From the NCBI RefSeq assembly GCF_035917975.1, contig NZ_CP109130.1:5580001-5644000 (forward strand): a stretch of 64,000 nt of DNA. The letters are read 5' to 3'. Position 1 is the stretch's first letter; each line of letters opens with the position of its first letter. This stretch comes from Streptosporangium sp. NBC_01756 (GTDB lineage Bacteria; Actinomycetota; Actinomycetes; Streptosporangiales; Streptosporangiaceae). Shown here one piece after another: positions 15,969-25,279 of this stretch. A model generated the notes under the pieces. The model was not told the origin of the DNA. It did no database searches and was given only the letters and a program-made list of their open reading frames with translations. A program made the position numbers and the translations under genes.

Positions 15969-17071
15969 GCCTCCAGTACACCAACCTCCCGTCCCGACGT
16001 CACTGGTCTGTCGGCCCATTCCTCTAGCAATCTCACGAAATCTCCCGCGTGATCGGGCCAGTTGTGATGGCGCAGCGCCTCCTGGTGACCCCGTACGCCC
16101 ATCGCCGCGGCCCCGTCGGGATCCTCCCGCAGCGCCAGTACGGCGTGCAGGGCCGCGTCCACGTCCAGGAAGGGGACGACGACCCCGCAGCCGGTCCGGT
16201 CCACCAGGGAGGCGGAGGCCGGGAGTGGGGTGGTGACCACCGGAATCCCCTGGGACAGGTAGTCGACGACCTTGGCCGGTACCGACCGCCGGTAGGCGGG
16301 CACGTCGTGCGGGAGCGACAGCCCGGCGATCGCCCCCTGGGCCATCCGCAGCGCGTGCCGGTTGGGCACGTAGCCGTACCAGTCGAGGAGGCCCTCCCGC
16401 TGCGCGTCCCGCAACAGGGGCCTGATTTCGGGGTCGGCGGCGCCCACCAGATCCAGCCTGATCCCGTGGGGGAGCAGCCGCCCGGCCAGCTCGACCAGTT
16501 GCGCCGCACCTCCGGCCCGGGAGAGGTGGCCGATGTGCACCACCCGGTTGCGGCCCGGCGGCGCGGGTGGGCTCGGCGGTACGTAGCCGGTGTCGGGCAC
16601 CACCGGGTGAGGCCGGGAGAACCGCTCCCGATAGGACTCCTCGGCCAGCACGAGGCGGAGGCGGCCTTCCGTGCGGGCCTCGACCCGGCGGAGCAGCGAC
16701 GGCAGGGTCCGGCGCGGATACGAGGTGGCCTCAAGCGCGGCGACCGGGTCCTCGCGGACGTCCCAGACGGTGACGGGACGGCGCCGGGGCAGCCGGAACA
16801 GCAGCTCGACGTCATGGACGACCAGCAGGTCGGCGTCCTCGACCCCCCGCCGCAGGGCGCCGCGGGCGGCCTTCAGGGCGCGCCTGCGGTGCCCGCCCAG
16901 CGCACGGGGGACGTCGACGGCCCGGATCCGCGGATCGGGCGTGACGTTGCAGTCGGTGAAGGGCGCGACATAGGTGATCTCGTGCCCGGCGTCGAGGAGG
17001 GCCCGGATCTGCCGATGCATGATCCGGGCGTCCTCGGGGTGATGGACAATCGTCCCGACACATACCCGCAT
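15953..17071 (-). CDS. Family 4 glycosyltransferase
   Basis: 372 residues from ATG 17071. It has two Rossmann halves: 'HPEDARIMHRQIRALLDAGH' near the N-terminus, and 'VVHIGHLSRAGG' followed by 'LSLPHDVPAYRRSVPAKVVDYLSQGIPV'. The latter is the donor-binding E-x7-E-like region, although here the first Glu is replaced (S-V-P-A-K-V-V-D-Y). The fold is that of retaining GT4 enzymes which use NDP-sugars at the inner membrane face. It lies 49 bases downstream of the acyltransferase on the same strand and 16 bases overlap the decarboxylase-like gene, giving a likely three-gene transcript. Donor sugar unknown. Confidence 0.78.
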   Translation of the reverse strand: MRVCVGTIVHHPEDARIMHRQIRALLDAGHEITYVAPFTDCNVTPDPRIRAVDVPRALGGHRRRALKAARGALRRGVEDADLLVVHDVELLFRLPRRRPVTVWDVREDPVAALEATSYPRRTLPSLLRRVEARTEGRLRLVLAEESYRERFSRPHPVVPDTGYVPPSPPAPPGRNRVVHIGHLSRAGGAAQLVELAGRLLPHGIRLDLVGAADPEIRPLLRDAQREGLLDWYGYVPNRHALRMAQGAIAGLSLPHDVPAYRRSVPAKVVDYLSQGIPVVTTPLPASASLVDRTGCGVVVPFLDVDAALHAVLALREDPDGAAAMGVRGHQEALRHHNWPDHAGDFVRLLEEWADRPVTSGREVGVLEAWHAI

Positions 17072-17120
17072 ATGCCGATGCTGAGTGCTGGGTCCGTCAT
17101 CACCGGATGTGTTGCGTTAA

Positions 17121-19073
17121 CTACCGGGGAACGGCCGCTGAACTCTCCCGGCCGGGGGAGGCCGCCGCGGCGGGCGCGCCGGGCGGCGGCTTGCCGGGTG
17201 AGGCTGCGGACGACCGGCGGTAGAGCCAGACCAGGCGGGGTTCGAGCAGCCACTTGAAGAGCGTCCGGGTCTGCGGCAGGCAGAGGACGATGGCCAGCAC
17301 CAGCGCGCTCGACGTGATCGCCAGCACCCCCAGCGGGCCGTGCAGCCAGGGGAGGCTCAGCCACTTCTGGTCCTTGGCGATGAGCACCACGACGCCGTGG
17401 AGCAGATAGGCGTAGAGGGTGCGGGTGCCGAGGTCGGAGAACCAGGTCTCGCGCCGGGGCACCAGCGCCAGCAGCGCGAACGTCATGGCCAGTCCCGCCA
17501 GCAGCATGGCGCCGCGCACCCCGAGCCCCATCCACCAGGTGACGTCCATGGACTTGAAGCTGTAGCGGAAGTAGACCGGCTTGAGGCTGACGTGCGGAGC
17601 GATGAAGATCGCCACCCCGATGGCGCCGACGACCGTGATCCCGGCCAGGATCTTGACCCAGAGCGCCTTGAGCAGGTCGAAGTGCTCCGGCTGGAGCACC
17701 AGGCCGAGCACGTAGAAGGGGAGCAGGCCGAAGAAGCGGTCGATGCTGAAGTCGCCGGAGATCTCCGAGAACCCCGCGATCAGGTAGATGGTCACCGCGA
17801 CCAGCAGCGGCTGCCGCATCCGGGTCCAGATGGGCGTGGAGATCCGCCAGAGCACCAGGGCGAGCAGGTACCAGTTCAGCCAGGCCGGGTCGATGATCGT
17901 CAGGGACCATTTCTGGCCCAGCCCGTAGCGGAGCAGCGCGTAGCCGATCTCCACGACCGCGTAGGGGACCAGCATGGTGTCGACCAGTTTGTTGATCTTA
18001 GCGTTGGAGTGCCAGAAGTTACGGCCGAGATAGCCGCTGATCAGCACGAACGCCGGCATGTGGAACGTGTAGATGAACAGGTAGGCCGACTTGGCCGAGT
18101 GCGCGGCCAGCGTGGGCACCAGCGAGTGCCCGGTCGCGACCAGGACGATCAGGATGAACTTGACGTTGTCGAGGTAGGGGTCGCGCTTCTTCTTCCCCGG
18201 GGGAGGAGGGGGCTCCTCCTGCGGGCGTGGCTCCTGCTCCTTGGCCGACGGGTTCCAGGGGCCCGGCTCGGGCTCCCGCCTGGAGTTCTCCCAGTAGGAG
18301 AACGGCCGCTCGGCGGGGGCCGGGGCCTCCGCCGGCTCCCCCCGGCGGTGGGACGGCGCGGTCGCCCGTGCCGCCGGGGGCTGGGCACCCGGCTGCCCCG
18401 GCGACCAGGCGGGGTCCAGCGGGTCCAGCAGGTTCCCGGCGGGCGCGGTGTTCCGCGTCAGGTCCAGGGGATCCCGGCGCGCGTCCGGATACGGCGTCCG
18501 GGCCTCCCGCGAAGAGGGATAAGAGGTCTCCCGCTGGGAACCCCAGGTCTGCGGGACGGCGGGCGGCGGGGGGCCCGGGTGCGCCGGGGAGGTGGGAGAG
18601 GACTCCCGGTGGGACCGCGGCTGCGGCGGGGAGAGCGGGTCGCCGCGGTGGGAGGCCCGCGGGTCCGCCTCCTCGGCGGGGGACGGGGTGCGGTGCCGCG
18701 TCCGTCCCTGCGGCTCAGCGGGGGGCCGGGTGTCCCGGGACGGCTCCTGCTGCCCCGGAGCCGCCTGGGTGTCCCAGTTGGCCCACGCGTCGTTCTCGGC
18801 GGCGGACACCGGCTCCTGATAGGCGGGATAGCCCCAGGCGGTCACCTCGCCGGAGTCCTCCTCCGGGGTGTGCGCCTCCCTGCGGCCAGCCCCGGAGCCG
18901 GGACGGAGGTCCGGCGGCTCCGGCCAGGAGGCCGGGGACGGCTGGGTGTGCGCGGGCATCGGCCATGGGGCGGGCGTCCGGCCCTGTCCGTCGGTGGACC
19001 TGCCGGTGTCGGCGTCGGGGACGCCGTCGTCCCCCGGGGTCGGTACCTGGAAGGGGAATCGGGTGTCGCTCAC
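17121..19073 (-). CDS. Acyltransferase family 3 membrane protein with long Pro-rich N-terminus
   Basis: 650 residues from GTG 19073. About 295 residues of disordered, Pro/Ser/Arg/Gly-rich sequence precede a ten-helix acyltransferase-3 domain that begins 'RDPYLDNVKFILIVLVATGH' and continues with 'FHMPAFVLISGYLGRNFW'. The His in the first helix is the usual catalytic or acyl-CoA-contacting residue, and the domain resembles fucose/NolL-type O-acetyltransferases. Expected role: acetylating a surface polysaccharide across the membrane. The N-terminal tail is long for the family and is presumably cytoplasmic. No ribosome-binding site is seen before the GTG, so the start could be leaderless or elsewhere. 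Confidence 0.8.
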   Translation of the reverse strand: MSDTRFPFQVPTPGDDGVPDADTGRSTDGQGRTPAPWPMPAHTQPSPASWPEPPDLRPGSGAGRREAHTPEEDSGEVTAWGYPAYQEPVSAAENDAWANWDTQAAPGQQEPSRDTRPPAEPQGRTRHRTPSPAEEADPRASHRGDPLSPPQPRSHRESSPTSPAHPGPPPPAVPQTWGSQRETSYPSSREARTPYPDARRDPLDLTRNTAPAGNLLDPLDPAWSPGQPGAQPPAARATAPSHRRGEPAEAPAPAERPFSYWENSRREPEPGPWNPSAKEQEPRPQEEPPPPPGKKKRDPYLDNVKFILIVLVATGHSLVPTLAAHSAKSAYLFIYTFHMPAFVLISGYLGRNFWHSNAKINKLVDTMLVPYAVVEIGYALLRYGLGQKWSLTIIDPAWLNWYLLALVLWRISTPIWTRMRQPLLVAVTIYLIAGFSEISGDFSIDRFFGLLPFYVLGLVLQPEHFDLLKALWVKILAGITVVGAIGVAIFIAPHVSLKPVYFRYSFKSMDVTWWMGLGVRGAMLLAGLAMTFALLALVPRRETWFSDLGTRTLYAYLLHGVVVLIAKDQKWLSLPWLHGPLGVLAITSSALVLAIVLCLPQTRTLFKWLLEPRLVWLYRRSSAASPGKPPPGAPAAAASPGRESSAAVPR

Positions 19074-19294
19074 GGGGAAAACGCTCAGCTATCTGTCGGA
19101 GACTGGGAGGTAGTCGGACACGCTGGTGGAGACGTCCAGAGACCGCCGGAGGAGTGCGGCCGAGTGGGGTGCGCCTCGCCGACCCGACCAGCCTAGACCG
19201 ATGACGCGACCGCTGTCGCACGCGCGCGGGGGGTTCGCGAGGGTTCGCGGCGAATCGTGATCGTGCGAAACCCCCGGCGCGGACGGCATTCCCG

Positions 19295-19317
19295 CTCACC
19301 CGGCGTCCCCGGGTGAG
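19295..19317. terminator. Candidate terminator of the second LCP gene
   Basis: CTCACCCGG and CCGGGTGAG form a perfect 9-bp stem around 5 bases, 41 bases past the stop of the minus-strand LCP gene. There is no U-tract. The rest of the 285-base gap 19074-19358 shows nothing else clear. Confidence 0.5.
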
Positions 19318-19358
19318 ATCGGCCGCGTGCCCGAGCCGGCGGGGTCGCGGGACGGGGG

Positions 19359-20951
19359 CTACTGGCAGGGGTTGGTCTTGCTGTCGACGACGTCGCCCTT
19401 GAGGGAGTCGGGGATCTTGGTGGGGACGCGGACACCCTTCCAGTCGGCGCCGATGACCAGCTGGACGACGGGGCCGTCCAAGGGCGCGGCGGCCGGGATG
19501 CTCGGTGCGTAGTTCTCCACCGTGGCCGGCCGGACCTTGCCCGCCACCGGGGTGAGCTTGTCGCCGGAGAGCCTGGCGGCCACCGCGTCGGCGTAGGCGG
19601 CCCCCTCGGCGTCCTTCTTGCCGTAGTGCAGCGCCGTGGCCGGCACGTTGCCGGTGGCGGGCCTGGCGTTGCCGACCTGGGTCACCTTGAAGCCCTGGGC
19701 GACCAGCTTCGCGGCCACCTCGCTGGCCCGGCCCGCAGTGTCGGTGCCGTTGAAGACCTGGACCTGGACCTGCTCGTTCTTGACGGTCGGCTTGGCGGGC
19801 GCGTTGGGGGTGGGGCTGGCGGTCGGCTCGATGTCGCTGCGGATCGCCTCGAACAGGTTCTGGGCTTCGGGCTTCCAGACGACCCGGTTCTTGTCGGTGG
19901 GATCCGGCATCCACGGGACGGTGACGGCCTGCAGGCCCTTGGCGGTGAGGGATTTCGCGCTCTGCGCGATCTCCACCATGCGCTCGACGTTGAGCCTGCT
20001 GTCGACCGTCATCGAGGAGGTGACGGCGGTCAGGAAGCCGGTGAGCCTGCCGACGTCGGTCAGCAGGTCGGAACTGGTGGCCTTCTTCATCACCTGCTGG
20101 AGGAAGACCTGCTGGCGTTTGATCCGGCTGATGTCGCTGCCGTCGCCGAGCGAGTAGCGGGCGCGGACGTAGGCGAGGGCGGTCTCACCTTTCACGACGT
20201 GCTTGCCCTTGGTCAGCTCCAGCTTGGCCTTCTTGTCCGACACGTCCTGGGGCAGGCAGATCTCGATGCCGTCCAGTGCGTCGACGATCCCCTTGAATCC
20301 AGAAAAGTCGACCTTGACGAAGTGGTTGAGGCGGATCTGGGTCAATGCCTCGATCGTGTTCCAGGTGCAGGCGATGCCGCCTTCGTTGAAGGTCGCATTG
20401 ATCATCTTGAGACCGGCGGGGACGGCCACCTTCGTCTTGGGGTTCTGACAGGCGGGAGTCTGGACCACGGAGTCGCGGGGGAAGCTCAGCAGCGTCGCCT
20501 TGTCGCGGTTCGGGGAGATGTGGAGCAGCATGATGGTGTCGGTCCGCTCGCCCGTGCCCTGCATGTGCTGGCCGTACTTCTTGTTCGCGTCGCCCTCGCG
20601 GCTGTCGGAGCCCACGATGAGCACATTGAGCGCCCCGGTGTCCGGGGGGCGGTTGGCGCTGAGCTCTTTGGTGATGTCGTCACGTTTGATGTTGTCGTCG
20701 AGGTTGCGGTAGAGCTTGTAGGCCCCGAGGGTGCCGACCACCAGGACGCAGGTCATCCCGACGCTGATCCAGCCGCCCATGCTCAGCCGTCCGGTATTTC
20801 GTCCCGGTTTGCGGGGCGGTCTGTCGTACTCGACCGGGTTCTCGGGGGGCTGCTGCCCGCCGTTCCCGCCCGCGCGCCGGGAGCCCCGGCGGCCGTGGCT
20901 GCCCGGCTCGGTCCGGCGGTCCCTCACGGTGACATGCCGATGGTCGCTCAT
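19359..20951 (-). CDS. LCP (LytR-CpsA-Psr) family protein with LytR_C domain, second copy
   Basis: 530 residues from ATG 20951, 4 bases after a strong GAGGAGA. Basic Gly/Arg-rich cytoplasmic tail, one membrane helix at about 61-80, LCP domain ('ALNVLIVGSDSRE', 'GERTDTIMLLHI', 'SFPRDSVV', 'RIKRQQVFLQQ'), then a LytR_C domain ('VQVQVFNGTDTAGRASEVA') and a C-terminal extension ending T-N-P-C-Q. It has Cys in the LCP insert region ('PACQNP', 'GIACTW', 'EICLP'), which may form disulfides outside the cell. Role as for the first copy: attaching a lipid-linked glycopolymer to peptidoglycan or arabinogalactan-like acceptors. The two differ enough to suggest separate substrates. Confidence 0.9.
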   Translation of the reverse strand: MSDHRHVTVRDRRTEPGSHGRRGSRRAGGNGGQQPPENPVEYDRPPRKPGRNTGRLSMGGWISVGMTCVLVVGTLGAYKLYRNLDDNIKRDDITKELSANRPPDTGALNVLIVGSDSREGDANKKYGQHMQGTGERTDTIMLLHISPNRDKATLLSFPRDSVVQTPACQNPKTKVAVPAGLKMINATFNEGGIACTWNTIEALTQIRLNHFVKVDFSGFKGIVDALDGIEICLPQDVSDKKAKLELTKGKHVVKGETALAYVRARYSLGDGSDISRIKRQQVFLQQVMKKATSSDLLTDVGRLTGFLTAVTSSMTVDSRLNVERMVEIAQSAKSLTAKGLQAVTVPWMPDPTDKNRVVWKPEAQNLFEAIRSDIEPTASPTPNAPAKPTVKNEQVQVQVFNGTDTAGRASEVAAKLVAQGFKVTQVGNARPATGNVPATALHYGKKDAEGAAYADAVAARLSGDKLTPVAGKVRPATVENYAPSIPAAAPLDGPVVQLVIGADWKGVRVPTKIPDSLKGDVVDSKTNPCQ

Positions 20952-21108
20952 GCGATCTCCTCGCCTGGCGGCAACATCAGATGCTGTCTCAGCTCGCTCA
21001 TTGCGCCCAAAGAGTAGGTCACGAGGTGCGCAGGGGACGTGATGATGGCGTGAACTTGGTCATGACTGCCCCTTTACAGGCCCCGTGACGATCCGGCGCT
21101 CAGCATAC

Positions 21109-22701
21109 TCAAATGCGGACATTTCTTGGAATGTTACGGAAAGAAGGTTTACTCACCATAAACGCAGCAGCCAAACAGGCGGCCGGTACGACGGGCAGGA
21201 CGTAGCGGTAGTCGAACTCCGCGACCGCCGGAGGCATCACGAGCAGCACCACCGCCGTCGTCCACGGCAGCACCCACATCGTGGAGTCCGGTCCCACCCG
21301 CCCGGCCGGGGCCGCCACCGGGGCAGACACCGGGGCCGCCACCGGGGCAGACACCGGGGCAGACACCGGGGCCGCCGGCGGGGCGGACAGCGGGCGGAAC
21401 CGCCGGACGCCCGCCGTCACCGGGGGGACGAGCAGGATCACCAGCACCGCCGCGCCGGGCAGCCACACGATGTCCTGGTAGGCCCGTATCCAGCCCGCGT
21501 ACGGCTCGACGATCCGAGTGGTGATGGGCCCCCGCTGGTATTGGCGCTCGGCCCGCTCCGCGCCCACCGTGGCCGGGTGGCGGCCCGGCGGCGCGGGCGG
21601 CGTCGCGGGGAACTCGTAGTAGTCGTAGACCTCCTGGTCCGGGTAGACCGGGCGGGTCAGCGGGAACGAGCGCGCCAGCTCGGAGAGCACCGAGCCCAGG
21701 TAGGCGAGTGGCTGGCGCTGGATGGCCAGTGACGCGAACCGGCCGGCCAGCGTGTCGTTCGCCTCGCTGAAGGTGATGCCGGGCAGCATGACCAGCGGGG
21801 ACTCGGGACTCCAGACATACTCCTGGGCGGGCGGCCGGCGCTCGGGCGGGCGGGGATCGCAGAGCACGGCCAGGTCCGCAGGCGGCCGCAGCACCGCGCA
21901 GTCGGCGAACGTCATCGTCTTGGCGTAGAGGAAGACGCCGTTGGCGCCCACGATGCCGATCCGGCCGGAGGTCGCGTGGAACCAGGCCCCGTACCCCAGG
22001 ATCGGCAGCGCCGCCGCGGCCAGCATCACCCCGGCCATGAGCACCCGGCCCCGCGCCCGGTAGACCAGCCAGCACGCGAAGATCACGACGAGCGGCAGCC
22101 CGACGGTCCTGGTCAGCGTCGCGGCCGCGACCAGCAGCCCGATCCCGCACGCCGTACGCCATCCGGCGGTCCGGGAGAGGGCGAGGCAGACCGCCGACAT
22201 CACCAGCGTGGCGAACAGGGTGTCGGAGACCAGCAGGTGCTCCAACTCGATCTGGTAGGCGTCCAGAAGGGAGGGAGCGGACGCGAGCACCGCGGCCCAG
22301 CCGGGGGCGCGCAGCCGCCGGGCGGTGAGGTAGACGAGCACGCCGACCAGGAGTCCCAGCAGATGCTGGACCAGCGCGACGAGGGCGAAACTGTGGAACG
22401 GTTCGAGCAGTCGCAGGAACATCGAGTAGCCGGCCGGCCGGACCAGGTCGGGCCGGGGCCGCAGCGCGGTGACGACGTAGGTGTAGGAGTCGGGGAACCA
22501 GAGCGCGGGGCGGTAGCCGAGCATGGTGACCACCCGCAGGACGGCCCCGAGCCCGAAGACCCCAAGGAACCACCGGTGTCCCCGAGCCCGGCCGACCACG
22601 TGCCCCGCATCCCACGGGAACCGCTTGCGCCCCCGGGCCCGACCGGACCCGAGATCCAGAATCCCCAGGAACCGTCGGTGCCCCCGAGCCCAGCCGACCA
22701 C
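21109..22701 (-). CDS. Polytopic membrane protein, GT-C/PMT-like glycosyltransferase
   Basis: 530 residues from GTG 22701, preceded by AAGGGGG. An alternative in-frame GTG at 22599 lies in a copy of the same repeat. After a basic N-terminus there are about ten hydrophobic segments. 'PDSYTYV' just after the first helix fits the acidic loop-1 motif of GT-C enzymes that use polyprenyl-phosphate sugars, and a long extracytoplasmic region follows (about 250-400). A Val-x-Ala-Pro repeat (21308-21391) forms a flexible loop before the last two helices. Likely role: adding a sugar to an exported glycan or protein. It is 157 bases from the LCP gene and divergent from another large membrane protein. Confidence 0.68.
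   Translation of the reverse strand: MVGWARGHRRFLGILDLGSGRARGRKRFPWDAGHVVGRARGHRWFLGVFGLGAVLRVVTMLGYRPALWFPDSYTYVVTALRPRPDLVRPAGYSMFLRLLEPFHSFALVALVQHLLGLLVGVLVYLTARRLRAPGWAAVLASAPSLLDAYQIELEHLLVSDTLFATLVMSAVCLALSRTAGWRTACGIGLLVAAATLTRTVGLPLVVIFACWLVYRARGRVLMAGVMLAAAALPILGYGAWFHATSGRIGIVGANGVFLYAKTMTFADCAVLRPPADLAVLCDPRPPERRPPAQEYVWSPESPLVMLPGITFSEANDTLAGRFASLAIQRQPLAYLGSVLSELARSFPLTRPVYPDQEVYDYYEFPATPPAPPGRHPATVGAERAERQYQRGPITTRIVEPYAGWIRAYQDIVWLPGAAVLVILLVPPVTAGVRRFRPLSAPPAAPVSAPVSAPVAAPVSAPVAAPAGRVGPDSTMWVLPWTTAVVLLVMPPAVAEFDYRYVLPVVPAACLAAAFMVSKPSFRNIPRNVRI
21308..21391. repeat. 12-bp tandem repeat, 7 units, in coding sequence
   Basis: Seven consecutive 12-base units of the form GGGGCxGxCACC, the last two degenerate. 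They encode a Val-Ser/Ala-Ala-Pro loop in the minus-strand membrane protein and keep its frame. Confidence 0.85.
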
Positions 22702-22706
22702 GTGCC
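22560..22706. repeat. Imperfect 45-bp direct repeat at the 5' end of the GT-C-like gene
   Basis: 22560-22604 and 22663-22706 match over about 45 bases with a few differences and one base gap. On the minus strand each copy contains an in-frame GTG-GTC-GG start-like sequence (22701 and 22599, 34 codons apart), so the protein has two similar N-terminal peptides of the V-G-x-A-R-G-H-R type. Confidence 0.75.
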
Positions 22707-22805
22707 GCCCCCTTCGCGCGCTGCGCGTACGCTACCGGCTTTCGCCGGATGGATGCGCGTGCCCATCGCCCTCGCGGGGGGCTGCCACTACGCTCGGGTC
22801 GAGTT

Positions 22806-24944
22806 ATGAGGATCGTCTGGCTGGATCGCGTGCGGAGGCCCACGGCGGGCAGGGTGCTCGCCGTGCTGTCGGTCGTGCCCGCGCTCGTGCTGGCGGGCTG
22901 GCTGCTGGCAGGGCTGTCGCTGCTGCTGTTCGGCTGGTTCCGGCCGCTCGCCGCCCTGCCGCTGGGGCTGGTGCTCGCCGCGGTCCTGTGCCGGTACGGC
23001 CTGCGCCGGCTGCCCGAGACCGTCGAGGCCACCGCCTGGCAGACGGCCGGGGTCGTCGCCGTGGCCCTGGCCTCCGGGATCTTCAACGGCCTGTTCCACA
23101 GCGAGCAGCTCGTCGTCCGCCGCGACCCCGCCACCTACGCGCAGTACGCCGTCTGGCTGGCCGGGCACGGCTCGTTGCCGATCCCGTACCAGCAGGCGGC
23201 CTTCGGCGGGCCGGATCCCGCACTGCGCTTCGGCAGCGCGGGTTTCTACAGCTCGGGCGGCGCGATCGTGCCCCAGTTCATGCCGGGCGCGCCGCTCGTC
23301 GACGCGCTGGGCCACTGGGTGGGCGGTCTGTCCGGGCTGCTGCTGGTGCCGCCGGTGCTGGGGGCTCTGGCGGTGCTCGTCCTGTCGGGGGTGGTGGCCC
23401 GGATGGTCGGCGCCCGGTGGGCCCCGCTCGCCGCGCTCGTGTTCGCGGTCAGCCTCCCGATCCTCTACACCTCGCGCACCACCTTCAGCGAGCTCCCCTC
23501 CATGATCCTGCTCTTCGGCGGTCTGGCCCTGCTCCACGACGCCCAGGTCAGGCTCCGTTCCGGCATCACCGGCCTCGGCTACCTGCCGTCGCTGCCCTCC
23601 GCCGAGCAGCCCGGACGGATCCGCCGGGCCCAGTCGGACGGCGCGGTGATCGGGGCGGAGCTGGCCGGCCTGGTGTTCGGGCTGGCCGTCCTGGTCAGGA
23701 TCGACGGCCTGCGCGACGTGCTGCCCGTGCTGGTCTACGCCGGGCTGCTGATCGCCATGCGCCAGGTCGGCACCCGCGACGAGGGACGGCTCGGCGTCCC
23801 GCTGCTGTTCGGGCTGGCGGCGGGGACGGGGACCGGGATCGCGGCCGGATACATCCTGTCCAGGCCCTACCTGGACTACCTCTCCGGCTCGCTCGTCCCG
23901 CTGCTGGCCATCTGCGGCGTGGTGCTGGTCCTCACCCTGGTCGTCACGCTCCTGGCCCCGAGGCTCGTGGTGCTCTTCCGGCGGGTCAGGAGGGTCCGGC
24001 GGCTGCCCGAGATCGCCGGCGGCCTGGTGGCGCTGGCCGCGGTGGCCTTCGCGGCCCGGCCGCTGCTGCAGGTGGTCACCCGGCTGCCGGCGACGCCGGA
24101 GGACCGGCTGAACTTCGAGTTCATCGAGCGGACCCAGCAGGCCAACGGGCTGCCGATCGACGGCTCCCGGCTCTACTACGAGGACTCGCTGTACTGGGTG
24201 GTCTGGTACGTCGGCGTCCCCGTAGTGGTGCTGGCCACGCTGGCCGCGGCGCTGCTGACGCGCAGGATGGTCCGGGGCCGGGGCTTCGGCTGGCTGCTGC
24301 CGCTGGCCGTCGTCGGCTGGACCACCGTCACCACGCTCTACCGGCCGGGCATCACCCCCGACCACCCGTGGGCCGACCGGCGGCTGGTCCCCGTCGTCAT
24401 CCCCGGCCTCATCCTGCTCGCCGTCTGGGGACTGCGCTGGGTGCGGGAGAAGGCCCGCCGGATGGGGTACGGCCGGACCGTCCAGAACGGCCTCGCCGCC
24501 TCCGGCGCGGTGCTCCTGCTCGTCCCCGCGGTGATCACCTCCGCCGGGACGGCCTTCGCCCCTGTCGAGTCCGGCGAACGCGCGGCGGTCGAGGCGCTGT
24601 GCGCGGCCCTGCCGGAACGGGCCTCGGTGCTGATCGTGGAGCGGGTCACCGGCGAGCGGTTCACCCAGGTCGTCCGGGGCACCTGCGGCGTCCCCACCGC
24701 CCGGGCCGACCTCATCCCCGGCGGTGACGTGGCCGCCGCCGCCGACGTCGACCGCCTGGTCGACCGCACCCGCGCCGCGGGCCGCGTCCCGGTCCTGCTC
24801 GCCGCCAAGGCCGGCCAGCTCTCCGGGTACGGCCCGGCGGTCCAGGCGATGAAACTGCACACCCGCCAGGACGAGAGATCGCTCACCGGCCCCCCCGACG
24901 GCACCTGGTCGCTGTCCATGGACGTCTGGATGGCCGTCATCTGA
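22806..24944 (+). CDS. Large polytopic membrane protein, probable GT-C-type glycosyltransferase
   Basis: 712 residues from ATG 22806; in-frame codons upstream to 22749 have no ribosome-binding site. There are about twelve hydrophobic segments. 'RRDPATYAQYAVWLAGHGSL' after the second or third helix is the acidic loop typical of GT-C enzymes (Asp of the first periplasmic loop). 'RTTFSELPSM' and 'LVRIDGLRD' recur in actinobacterial homologues. The final 180 or so residues are extracytoplasmic and soluble-looking, after 'HPWADRRLVPVVIPGLILLA'. Likely a lipid-phosphate-sugar-dependent transferase. It diverges from the other GT-C-like gene with 104 bases between starts, so the two may be co-regulated. 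Confidence 0.65.
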   Translation: MRIVWLDRVRRPTAGRVLAVLSVVPALVLAGWLLAGLSLLLFGWFRPLAALPLGLVLAAVLCRYGLRRLPETVEATAWQTAGVVAVALASGIFNGLFHSEQLVVRRDPATYAQYAVWLAGHGSLPIPYQQAAFGGPDPALRFGSAGFYSSGGAIVPQFMPGAPLVDALGHWVGGLSGLLLVPPVLGALAVLVLSGVVARMVGARWAPLAALVFAVSLPILYTSRTTFSELPSMILLFGGLALLHDAQVRLRSGITGLGYLPSLPSAEQPGRIRRAQSDGAVIGAELAGLVFGLAVLVRIDGLRDVLPVLVYAGLLIAMRQVGTRDEGRLGVPLLFGLAAGTGTGIAAGYILSRPYLDYLSGSLVPLLAICGVVLVLTLVVTLLAPRLVVLFRRVRRVRRLPEIAGGLVALAAVAFAARPLLQVVTRLPATPEDRLNFEFIERTQQANGLPIDGSRLYYEDSLYWVVWYVGVPVVVLATLAAALLTRRMVRGRGFGWLLPLAVVGWTTVTTLYRPGITPDHPWADRRLVPVVIPGLILLAVWGLRWVREKARRMGYGRTVQNGLAASGAVLLLVPAVITSAGTAFAPVESGERAAVEALCAALPERASVLIVERVTGERFTQVVRGTCGVPTARADLIPGGDVAAAADVDRLVDRTRAAGRVPVLLAAKAGQLSGYGPAVQAMKLHTRQDERSLTGPPDGTWSLSMDVWMAVI

Positions 24945-24982
24945 CAGAGCCACCGAAACGCGCGTGTTTTCCGGCGATCTTC

Positions 24983-24997
24983 CTACCACGGTGGTAG
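24983..24997. promoter_or_regulatory. Palindromic operator before the toxin-antitoxin pair
   Basis: CTACCAC-G-GTGGTAG, two perfect 7-base arms, ends 9 bases before the antitoxin ATG. RHH antitoxins usually repress their own operon through such a site. The only GGAG is one base from the ATG, so translation may be leaderless. Confidence 0.6.
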
Positions 24998-25006
24998 AAA
25001 CGGAGC

Positions 25007-25279
25007 ATGACAGTAAGAAAAATCTCGGTCTCGCTGCCTGAAGAGGTCGCGGAAGCCGTCAGCATGGCTGCCGAACGAGCAGGCCTCAGCATGTCCGCGT
25101 GGATGTCACGTGCGGCGACTCACTCCGCGAGGGTCGAAGCGGGTCTGGCCGCTGTCGCCGAATGGGAGCGGGAGCATGGAGTCATCACCGCTGCCGACCT
25201 CTCCCGGGCGGCGGCGACTCTCGCCGAGGCGGATGCGCGAATGTTCGGAAACATGAATGACGAGCGGCTCGCGGGGTGA
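25007..25279 (+). CDS. Ribbon-helix-helix antitoxin (VapB-like)
   Basis: 90 residues. The N-terminal 'MTVRKISVSLPEEVAEAVSM' is a standard RHH strand plus first helix, giving DNA binding as a dimer; the acidic/Ala-rich C-terminus would wrap the toxin. It overlaps the toxin gene by 4 bases (GTGA), the classic order of antitoxin then toxin. A palindrome just upstream is the likely autoregulatory operator. The specific VapB subfamily cannot be fixed from sequence alone. Confidence 0.78.
   Translation: MTVRKISVSLPEEVAEAVSMAAERAGLSMSAWMSRAATHSARVEAGLAAVAEWEREHGVITAADLSRAAATLAEADARMFGNMNDERLAG

Noticed and set aside
22788-24989. A minus-strand open frame of over 700 codons opposite the large membrane protein
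   Set aside because: Composition (Gly/Gln/Asp/His-rich) and lack of domains mark it as a shadow of the plus-strand gene.
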